From positions 1 through 42,626 of the forward strand of contig CBDCGS010000004.1 of NCBI GenBank assembly GCA_965216915.1: a stretch of DNA of 42,626 bases, given 5' to 3'. Source of the stretch: CBDCGS01 sp965216915 (GTDB lineage Bacteria > Pseudomonadota > Alphaproteobacteria > UBA828). Shown one piece after another: positions 1 through 6,477 of this stretch. The notes beneath the pieces are model-generated. The model saw only the letters and a list, made by a program, of their open reading frames with translations, searched no databases and was not told where the DNA came from. The position numbers and the translations under genes are program-made. The stretch's first letter is position 1. Every line of letters starts with the position of its first letter.

Positions 1-2
1 AC

Positions 3-260
3 ACGGTGACGCGTGCCGGCAAGCAAATCGCGCTTCAGCCGCGCGAGTTCCGGCTGCTCGAATATCTCATGCGGCACGCCGGCCAGGTGGTCACCCGCAC
101 GATGCTGCTCGAGCAGGTCTGGGGCTATCATTTCGATCCGCAGACCAACGTCATCGACGTGCACATCAGCCGGCTGCGGCAGAAGATCGACAAATCCTTC
201 GAGACCGCGCTCCTGCACACCGTGCGCGGCGTGGGATACAGCCTGCGTGCCGAGCCCTAG
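3..260 (+). CDS. OmpR-family response regulator, C-terminal part (5' truncated)
   Basis: Only the C-terminal DNA-binding domain is present because the gene enters from the left edge; the receiver domain is outside the window. The visible 85 or so residues form an OmpR/PhoB winged helix: a 'PREFRLLEYLMRHAGQ' helix, the 'VWGYHFDPQTNVIDVHI' segment, the recognition helix 'SRLRQKID' and the terminal wing 'TVRGVGYSLR'. In this family the domain binds direct repeats upstream of target genes after phosphorylation by a partner kinase. The stop codon overlaps the start of the downstream sensor kinase by 14 bp, so the two form one translationally coupled two-component system. A DegP protease follows, so the regulon may include envelope proteostasis (inference). 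The target promoter cannot be read from this sequence. Confidence 0.95.
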   Translation, partial: TVTRAGKQIALQPREFRLLEYLMRHAGQVVTRTMLLEQVWGYHFDPQTNVIDVHISRLRQKIDKSFETALLHTVRGVGYSLRAEP

Positions 261-1653
261 CACGCGGCTCTTCCGGACGTCGACGTTCCGGCTCGCGATC
301 CTTTACGTCCTGCTGTTCGGATCGTCGGTGCTGGTGCTCCTCGCCTTCATCTACTTCACCACGGTCCCGGTGATCGAGCGCCAGACCGACGACACCATCG
401 AGGCCGAGATTCGCGGCCTCGCCGAGCAATACCGCACGCGGGGGCTTGCCCGTCTCGTCACCGTCATCCGCGAGCGGAGCGGTCCTTACGGCGATCCCGA
501 TAGCCTCTACCTCCTCGTCGACCCCGCGCTGCGCCCGCTTGCCGGCAACATGAGCGGTTGGCCGCAGGAGGCCCTGCGTGCCGAGGGCCAATGGATCGAG
601 GTTTCCGCGCGGCGCGCCGAGGACCCGGTGGATACCGAGCGCGAGATCCGCGCACGCACCTTCGTTCTTTCCGGTGGCTTTCGCCTCATGGTTGGGCGCG
701 ACCAGCGCGGGCGCAGCGCGTTCGAAGGCACCGTCGTCGAATCGCTGGGCTGGGCGCTCGCGATCACGCTCGGGCTCGGGCTCCTTGGCGGCGTCGCGAT
801 GAGCCGCAACATGCTGCGGCGGGTCGATGCCGTGCGCGCGGCGGGCGAGGAGATCATGCGGGGCGATCTCACCCGCCGCCTGCCGGTCAGCCAAACCGGC
901 GACGAATTCGACCGACTCGCGCAGACGGTCAATGACATGCTCGACGAGATCGAAACCCTGATGACCGGTCTGCGCACGGTGACCGACAGCGTCGCGCACG
1001 ACCTGCGCAGCCCGCTGACGCGCCTCAAATCGCGGCTCGAACGCGCGGTGGCGCAGGCGGTCGCCGAGGGATCGGCGGCGCATCGCGCGGCGCTCGACGA
1101 GGCGATCGCCGAAACCGACGAGATCTTGCGCACCTTCACCCTGCTGATGGAGATCGCGCGCGCGGAGGCGGGCAGCGCGGAGATCGTCATGGAGCCCGTG
1201 CCGCTCGATCAGATCGCGCGGGATGCCGCCGAGCTCTACCGCCCGCTCGCCGAGGCACAAGGCTCGACCATCGACACCACCGTCGCCGCCGAGACGCGGG
1301 TCTTGGGCAATGCGCAGTTTCTCGCTCAGCTCACGGCGAACCTGCTCGACAATGCGGTCAAGTTCACGCCCGCCGGCGGGCGAATCGCCATCGCCGTCTC
1401 GACAGATGCCGATGGGCGCGCGCTGCTGAGCGTGGATGACTCGGGCCCCGGCATCCCGGAGGCAGAGCGGCAGACCGTGCTGCGCCGCTTCGTCCGCCTC
1501 GAGCAAAGCCGGACGACGCCCGGCAGCGGGCTCGGCCTCAGCCTGGTCGCCGGCGTTGCAACGCTCCATCACGCGGAACTCACACTCGGGGAAAGCGCGC
1601 TTGGCGGTCTCCGCGTGTCTCTGGTGTTTCCGCGGACGCCCCTCGCGCATTAA
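247..1653 (+). CDS. Two-component sensor histidine kinase (HAMP-HisKA-HATPase)
   Basis: Membrane histidine kinase, about 468 residues, partner of the regulator just upstream. The GTG start at 247 is chosen because it overlaps the regulator's stop and gives a short cytoplasmic N-terminus; longer readings upstream would run through the regulator gene in another frame. TM1 spans about residues 16-37, a short periplasmic sensor region of about 125 residues follows, and TM2 is at about 166-184. A HAMP linker follows, then HisKA with 'SVAHDLRSPLTRLK' (phospho-acceptor His about 251). The ATPase domain has an N box 'LTANLLDNAVKF', a G1 box 'VDDSGPGIP' and a G2 box 'GSGLGLSLV'. All catalytic motifs are intact. 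The small periplasmic domain is not recognisable, so the signal is unknown. Confidence 0.95.
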   Translation: MPSPSTRLFRTSTFRLAILYVLLFGSSVLVLLAFIYFTTVPVIERQTDDTIEAEIRGLAEQYRTRGLARLVTVIRERSGPYGDPDSLYLLVDPALRPLAGNMSGWPQEALRAEGQWIEVSARRAEDPVDTEREIRARTFVLSGGFRLMVGRDQRGRSAFEGTVVESLGWALAITLGLGLLGGVAMSRNMLRRVDAVRAAGEEIMRGDLTRRLPVSQTGDEFDRLAQTVNDMLDEIETLMTGLRTVTDSVAHDLRSPLTRLKSRLERAVAQAVAEGSAAHRAALDEAIAETDEILRTFTLLMEIARAEAGSAEIVMEPVPLDQIARDAAELYRPLAEAQGSTIDTTVAAETRVLGNAQFLAQLTANLLDNAVKFTPAGGRIAIAVSTDADGRALLSVDDSGPGIPEAERQTVLRRFVRLEQSRTTPGSGLGLSLVAGVATLHHAELTLGESALGGLRVSLVFPRTPLAH

Positions 1654-1772
1654 CAATCCGTAATGTGCCGTTCAGCGGCGCGACAGCCTGCACCGCCATA
1701 TTGCGGGGCAAGGGACAAGCCGCCGCACCTCAGCGCGCGGCCGTCCGCACCCGCAACGGCACGAGGTTGATC

Positions 1773-3275
1773 ATGAACCCGATCTCTCCAAAGACGAAAC
1801 GCGCCGGCATTGTCGGCGCCCTGATCGCGATGGGCATCGTTGGTGCGGCGGTGGTCACGGCACCGGGCATGCTCAAGGCGAACACCGCAATCACGCCGCC
1901 GCCCATGGCGGACCAGACATTCGCGGCACAGCTGAGCTTCGCTGGGCTTGTCGAGGCCGTGAGCCCCGCCGTCGTCTCGATCGAGGTCGAGCGCGCCCAG
2001 CGCCATCTGCCGACCCAGGGCTGGAGCGAGCGCCCGCCCATGCCGGAATTCTTCGAGCGCTATTTCGGCGAGGAATTTTCCAAGCGCTTTCAAGGCCCGC
2101 GCCAGCCCATGCCCCATGCACGGGGGGTCGGCTCGGGGTTCATCGTCGACGAGGCCGGCTACATCGTCACCAACAACCACGTGATCGGCGATGCCGATCT
2201 GATTACCGTGATCTTGGATGACGGCACGCGCCACGAGGCGGAGATCGTCGGGCGCGATCGCAAGACCGACCTTGCGTTGCTCAAGATCGCCGCGGACGAC
2301 CCCCTCCCCGCCGTGCGCTTCGCGGAACCGGGAGCCACCCGGATCGGTGATTGGGTGGTCGCGATCGGCAACCCCTTCGGCCTCGGCAAGACGGCGACCT
2401 TCGGCATCGTCTCGGCGCGCGGCCGCGGCATCGGGAGCGGACCCTATGACGACTTCCTGCAGATCGACGCGCCGATCAATCGCGGCAATTCCGGCGGTCC
2501 GACCTTCAACTTGAACGGCGAGGTGGTCGGCGTGAACACCGCGATCTTCTCCCCCTCGGGCGGCAATGTTGGGATCGGCTTCGCGATCCCGGCCTCGATG
2601 GCCGAGTCGGTCGTCGCCGACCTCAAAGCCGACGGCCGGGTCACGCGGGGTTGGCTCGGCGTCTACATCCAGTCCGTCACCGACGATATCGCCGATAGCC
2701 TCGCGCTTGACGCTGAGGGCGGCGCGATCGTCGCCGAGGTGCAGCCCGATAGCCCCGCCGAAGCGGCGGATCTTCAGCAAGGCGACGTGATCGTCTCGGT
2801 CAACGGCACACCCATCGCCGACACGCGCGCCCTCTCGCGCGCCATCGCCGCCATCCCCGCAGGTGAGACGGCGATGCTGACGGTGTGGCGCGACGGTGCC
2901 ACGATCGACCTGCCCGCGACGATCGGCACGGCCGATGAGCCCGAGATCGCGCGTGCGGACGCGCCGCCCACACAGGTTGAGGGCCTCGGTGTCCGACTCG
3001 CGCCGCTCGATCGCGAGACGCGCCGCGCCTTCAATGTCGAGAGCGCGGTCGACGGCGTGGTCGTGACCGCGGTTGCGCCGGGAAGCCCCGCCGCGCGCAA
3101 GGGTGTTCGTCCGGGCGATGTCATCGTGACCGTGGCGAACGATCCCGTGCGCACGGCCGGCGAGATCGAATCCGAGGTGCGAGCGGCGCGTGCCGACGAC
3201 CGGGACGCGGTGCTGCTGCTGCTCAACCGCGAGGGGCGCGAGCGCTTCGTGGCCGTGCCGCTGCCGCGCTCCTAG
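1773..3275 (+). CDS. degP: Periplasmic DegP/HtrA-type serine protease (Do family)
   Basis: About 500 residues, the usual DegP size. An N-terminal hydrophobic signal/anchor (about residues 10-30) directs it to the periplasm. The trypsin-like domain carries an intact triad: His136 in 'TNNHVIGD', Asp166 in 'RKTDLALLKI' and Ser240 in 'RGNSGGPTFN'. Two PDZ domains follow (about 285-380 and 395-490). The family degrades or refolds misfolded envelope proteins. The ATG at 1773 is preferred over earlier in-frame starts because it has a purine-rich 'acgagg' just upstream and begins the signal peptide. It lies 119 bp after a sensor kinase gene, a layout like other envelope-stress regulons; control by that system is inference. 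Its last 53 bp overlap the 3' end of pyrD on the other strand. Confidence 0.95.
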   Translation: MNPISPKTKRAGIVGALIAMGIVGAAVVTAPGMLKANTAITPPPMADQTFAAQLSFAGLVEAVSPAVVSIEVERAQRHLPTQGWSERPPMPEFFERYFGEEFSKRFQGPRQPMPHARGVGSGFIVDEAGYIVTNNHVIGDADLITVILDDGTRHEAEIVGRDRKTDLALLKIAADDPLPAVRFAEPGATRIGDWVVAIGNPFGLGKTATFGIVSARGRGIGSGPYDDFLQIDAPINRGNSGGPTFNLNGEVVGVNTAIFSPSGGNVGIGFAIPASMAESVVADLKADGRVTRGWLGVYIQSVTDDIADSLALDAEGGAIVAEVQPDSPAEAADLQQGDVIVSVNGTPIADTRALSRAIAAIPAGETAMLTVWRDGATIDLPATIGTADEPEIARADAPPTQVEGLGVRLAPLDRETRRAFNVESAVDGVVVTAVAPGSPAARKGVRPGDVIVTVANDPVRTAGEIESEVRAARADDRDAVLLLLNREGRERFVAVPLPRS

Positions 3276-4368
3276 CCTCCCCGGCCGGCGCACGCTCGGT
3301 GTCATTTTCAGCGCCGACGGCATCGGCGATCGAGGCAAAGCCGTCTTCGGTGAGCCGCGTCGCGAGGCCTTTCGTGATGCCCTCGATCAGCCCGGGGCCC
3401 TGGTATGTGAGGGCGGTGTAGAGCTGGATCAGCGATGCACCGGCGCGGATGCGGGCGTAAGCGGCCTCCGCACTGTCGATGCCGCCGACGCCGATCAAAG
3501 GCATCGCGCCGCCACATACGCGATAGGCCGTGCGCAGCGCCTGAAGCGCGAGGGGCGCGAGCGGACGACCGCTCAAGCCCCCAGCTTCATCACGTCGACG
3601 CCCCCTCAAGCCCGGGGGGCGGGCGGTCGTGGTGTTGGTCAGGATGAGACCGTCGATCGGCGCGCGGCGCAAATGCCCGACCGTCGCGACGAGACCATCC
3701 TCGGCGAGATCGGGCGACAGCTTGATCAGGACGGGCGGGTCTGTGGCGAGCCCGCTGCGGGCGTTGCCGATCGCGTCGAGCAGGCGCGCGAGCGGATCAC
3801 CCTCCTGCCAGTCGCGCAAGCCCGGCGTGTTGGGCGAGGAGAGGTTGATCGTGACGTAATCCGCGAGTGGCGCGACGCGCACGAGGCTCCGTGCGAAATC
3901 CGCGGGCGGATCGTCGGACTCGCGATTGACGCCGATATTGACGCCGATCACGCAATCTCGGTGATCGGCGCGCGCGCGATATCGTGCGAGATTGCGGCAG
4001 AAAACGTCGAGCCCCTTGCTTGGAAAGCCGAGCCGATTGATGTGCGCCTGGTCGCTGTGCAGGCGAAACACCCGGGGCTTTGGATTTCCCGCTTGCGGCG
4101 CCGGCGTCACCGTCCCGGCCTCGACGAACCCAAGGCCGAGGCGCGCGAGGCCGCGGAGCGCGCGTGCGTCCTTGTCGAAGCCCGCCGCGAAACCGACCGG
4201 TGAGGAAAAGGTGAGGCCGCACACGGTCGTGCGGAGCGACGACGGCAAGGCCTTAGGCCCGAGGCGTGGCGCCACGGTGCCAAGCAGGAGCAGCGACGCC
4301 GCGGTGGCATTTTCGGGCGGCAGCTGCCGCAAGCAGCTGGTCGCGGCGGCTGCCATCAGCCTTCGCAT
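3223..4368 (-). CDS. pyrD: Dihydroorotate dehydrogenase, class 2 (quinone-dependent)
   Basis: Flavoenzyme of de novo pyrimidine synthesis, oxidising dihydroorotate to orotate with electrons passed to membrane ubiquinone. Class 2 features are visible: an N-terminal amphipathic extension (about residues 1-45), the FMN/substrate signature 'GFAAGFDKDARAL', the catalytic Ser loop 'NLSSPNTPGLR', 'ILTNTT' and 'GVGGIDSAEAAYARIRAGA', the phosphate-binding end of the barrel. Its C-terminus has an extra low-complexity Ala/Arg tail of about 35 residues, encoded where the gene overlaps the end of degP on the opposite strand. The tail may be a stop-loss read-through rather than functional. An alternative start lies 4 codons downstream. 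It is divergent from the carbonic anhydrase gene, sharing a 114-bp promoter region. Confidence 0.96.
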   Translation of the reverse strand: MRRLMAAAATSCLRQLPPENATAASLLLLGTVAPRLGPKALPSSLRTTVCGLTFSSPVGFAAGFDKDARALRGLARLGLGFVEAGTVTPAPQAGNPKPRVFRLHSDQAHINRLGFPSKGLDVFCRNLARYRARADHRDCVIGVNIGVNRESDDPPADFARSLVRVAPLADYVTINLSSPNTPGLRDWQEGDPLARLLDAIGNARSGLATDPPVLIKLSPDLAEDGLVATVGHLRRAPIDGLILTNTTTARPPGLRGRRRDEAGGLSGRPLAPLALQALRTAYRVCGGAMPLIGVGGIDSAEAAYARIRAGASLIQLYTALTYQGPGLIEGITKGLATRLTEDGFASIADAVGAENDTERAPAGEARSAAAARPRSARAPRG

Positions 4369-4482
4369 GGTTCTTTTCGCTGGTTCCTTGTGGCGCCCGG
4401 CCGAGCGCTATTCAATTTCGGCCGACTTGAGTGTATGTGACATGCGCCCCGCCGGGCCATCTTAGATGGGGAGGAAGCGACC

Positions 4483-5118
4483 ATGAGCGATGCGATCGAA
4501 CGCTTGCGAGACGGACATCGGCGCTTCCGGCAGGAGACCTACGAGCCCAACAAGGCGATGTTTCACGCGCTGGCGCTCGAGCAAAAGCCGGGGGTGATGG
4601 TCGTCGCGTGCTGCGATTCGCGCGTCGACCCCGCGACCATCCTCGGCGCGGCTCCGGGCGAGCTCTTCGTGATGCGCAATATCGCGAACCTCGTGCCGCC
4701 CTACCAGACCCAGCGCACGCGCCACGGCACGAGCGCCGCGCTCGAATATGCGGTGACCGTGCTCGGCGTCGGCGACATTGTCGTGATGGGTCATAGCCGG
4801 TGCGGCGGGGTGCACGCCATGCTCGCGGGCACCGAGGGTGTCGGCATCGGCAATGATTTCGTCAAGCAATGGATCGATATCGCGGCGCCGGCGCGCGAGC
4901 GCACGCTTGGGGCCCTCCCGGATCGGCCGGTCCTGGAGCAGGCCGCGCACTGCGAGCTCGAAAACATCAAGGTGTCGCTCGAGAACCTCATGAGCTTTCC
5001 GTGTATCGCGCCGCTCGTCCAAGAGGGGCGGCTCACCCTCCACGGCTGGCATTTCGACATCCGCGAGGGCAGCTTGCGCCGCTACGACCCGGCAACCGAC
5101 GCGTTCTCGCCGCTCTAA
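4483..5118 (+). CDS. Beta-class carbonic anhydrase
   Basis: Zinc enzyme interconverting CO2 and bicarbonate in the cytoplasm, 211 residues, normal for the beta class. The zinc ligands and active-site dyad are visible: Cys43 with Asp45 and Arg47 in 'ACCDSRVDP', then His104 and Cys107 in 'MGHSRCGGV'. The segment 'GELFVMRNIANLVPPY' is also typical. The start is well supported by a strong Shine-Dalgarno, 'ggggaggaagc', immediately upstream. It is divergent from pyrD; bicarbonate is needed for carbamoyl phosphate and so for pyrimidines, so the neighbourhood is metabolically sensible, though shared regulation is inference. It converges with the next gene across a 14-bp gap containing a small palindrome. 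Confidence 0.96.
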   Translation: MSDAIERLRDGHRRFRQETYEPNKAMFHALALEQKPGVMVVACCDSRVDPATILGAAPGELFVMRNIANLVPPYQTQRTRHGTSAALEYAVTVLGVGDIVVMGHSRCGGVHAMLAGTEGVGIGNDFVKQWIDIAAPARERTLGALPDRPVLEQAAHCELENIKVSLENLMSFPCIAPLVQEGRLTLHGWHFDIREGSLRRYDPATDAFSPL

Positions 5119-5122
5119 GCGA

Positions 5123-5140
5123 AGGCCTCGCGTCAGGCCT
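5123..5140. terminator. Short stem-loop between convergent genes (possible bidirectional terminator)
   Basis: The arms AGGCCT and AGGCCT flank a 6-base loop CGCGTC, lying over the junction of the carbonic anhydrase and HCCA-isomerase-like genes, which converge here. There is no T-tract on either side, so intrinsic termination would be weak. It is called only from position and symmetry. Confidence 0.22.
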
Positions 5141-5765
5141 GCCGTGCCTTCGCGATCGGCAGCGTGCTGACGCGCGCCATTTCGCCGACGCGCAGGAGCG
5201 ACGGATCGGCCAGCACGTCGAGCACCATGTCCGTCGAATCGACGCCCCAGATGAGCTCGCCATCGATCGCAAACGTCGGCACGCCGAAGACGCCCCTTGC
5301 GGCCGCATCCTCCGTCGCCTGGCGCAGCTGCTCCTTGACCGCGGGGTCCGACACGCGCGCGTCGGCATCCGCAACGCCGAGCGTGGCGGTCAGCGCGTGC
5401 CAACCCTCATCGCTGACCGTGTCCGCCCCTTCGGCCCACACCGTATCGAAGATTGTCCGCACGACCGCGGGATCGCAATCGAGCGCATGGGTCAGGCGGA
5501 GCGTGCGCAACGGATTGAACGGGTGCGCGGGCGGAAAGCGGAACGGGATGCCGTGGCGCATCGCGAACCATTGGCACCAACGGTAGGTATGAACCCGTTT
5601 GCTTGGAATTTCGGCCGGGCCTTTGTGCTCCCAGTGATTGAGCAGGCCCGCGAACAGGATCGGCCGATAGGTGACGGCCACATCGGCCGGCAGGCGGTCG
5701 AACTGGGTGAGCTGGAAATACGAAAACGGTGAGATGTAATCGAAATACCAATCGACCGTTCGCAT
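5133..5765 (-). CDS. 2-hydroxychromene-2-carboxylate isomerase family (DsbA-fold, GST-kappa-like)
   Basis: A 210-residue DsbA/GST-kappa-fold protein. The N-terminus 'VDWYFDYISPFSYF' is the HCCA isomerase signature with the active-site Ser12 that contacts glutathione. 'GVFGVPTFAIDGELIWG' is the cis-Pro loop of the thioredoxin fold. Characterised relatives use glutathione to isomerise 2-hydroxychromene-2-carboxylate in naphthalene degradation, but no aromatic catabolic genes are nearby, so the real substrate is unknown and a general thiol or disulfide role is possible. It starts only 3 bp after the stop of the upstream glutathione transferase gene, so the two are almost certainly co-transcribed, probably with gcvP further upstream. 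Confidence 0.9.
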   Translation of the reverse strand: MRTVDWYFDYISPFSYFQLTQFDRLPADVAVTYRPILFAGLLNHWEHKGPAEIPSKRVHTYRWCQWFAMRHGIPFRFPPAHPFNPLRTLRLTHALDCDPAVVRTIFDTVWAEGADTVSDEGWHALTATLGVADADARVSDPAVKEQLRQATEDAAARGVFGVPTFAIDGELIWGVDSTDMVLDVLADPSLLRVGEMARVSTLPIAKARQA

Positions 5766-5768
5766 GGC

Positions 5769-6461
5769 TCAGCGGGCCTCATATTGCGGTTTGCCGAAAA
5801 GATGGTGCTTGGCCGCGCTCGATTGTGCGATGTCCTTCCATTCGTCCAGAAGGACCTTGAGCCCCCGCTCCACCGCCGGCCGCGCACGGATCGCGCCGTA
5901 CCATCGCCGGAGCGCGGGGAACCCCTCCGTGGAAAGGCCGGCCAGCTTGTGGATGCGGATCCACGGAAAGCACGCGATGTCCGCGATCGAATAGTCGCCC
6001 GCGAGATACGCATGCGCCTCGAGGCGCCCTTCCATCACGCGAAACAGGCGCTCGCATTCGCGACGGTAGCGCGTTTGCGCGTAGGGCACGGGCGCCGGCG
6101 CATAGCTCTCGAAATGCTGCGCCTGTCCCAGCATCGGCCCGAGGTTGCCCATCTGGAACATGAGCCACTGCATCACGGTATGGCGCGCCTCGCCCTCGCG
6201 CGGCAACAGCGCGCCCGTTTTCTCCGCGAGGTAGATCAAGATCGCGCCCGTTTCGAACACGGTGTAGGGCCGGCCGTTCGGCCCGTCATGGTCGACGATC
6301 GTCGGCACCTTGTTGTTGGGATTGAGCGCGAGATAGTCGGCTGCGAACTGATCGCCCTCGGTGATGTCGACGGGATGGACCGTGTAGGCGAGGCCGACCT
6401 CCTCCAGCATGATCTGGACCTTGTGGCCGTTCGGCGTCGGCCAGGTGTAGAGGTCGATCAT
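5769..6461 (-). CDS. Glutathione S-transferase, YfcG/Ure2p-like (Nu-class)
   Basis: A 230-residue two-domain GST. The thioredoxin-like N-terminus reads 'IDLYTWPTPNGHKVQIMLEE'; the 'TPNGHKV' motif marks the YfcG/Ure2p-like class, whose members bind two glutathiones and act as disulfide-bond reductases. 'NKVPTIVDHD' and 'FETGAILIYLAEKTG' form the glutathione site, followed by the all-helical domain with 'SIADIACFPW'. The ATG at 6461 starts exactly at this conserved N-terminus; a longer in-frame reading would run into gcvP. It begins 16 bp after the gcvP stop and ends 3 bp before the HCCA-isomerase-like gene. This places a glutathione-dependent pair at the tail of a glycine-riboswitch-controlled operon. 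Confidence 0.93.
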   Translation of the reverse strand: MIDLYTWPTPNGHKVQIMLEEVGLAYTVHPVDITEGDQFAADYLALNPNNKVPTIVDHDGPNGRPYTVFETGAILIYLAEKTGALLPREGEARHTVMQWLMFQMGNLGPMLGQAQHFESYAPAPVPYAQTRYRRECERLFRVMEGRLEAHAYLAGDYSIADIACFPWIRIHKLAGLSTEGFPALRRWYGAIRARPAVERGLKVLLDEWKDIAQSSAAKHHLFGKPQYEAR

Positions 6462-6477
6462 CGGCGCCCCGGAAGTC

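Noticed and set aside
1650..1666. CtrA-like site (TTAA-N7-TTAA) before degP
   Set aside because: Only TTAA-N7-TAAT is present, a partial match expected by chance.
1650..3338. 562-residue minus-strand frame antisense to degP
   Set aside because: Shadow of degP, whose triad and PDZ domains are unambiguous.
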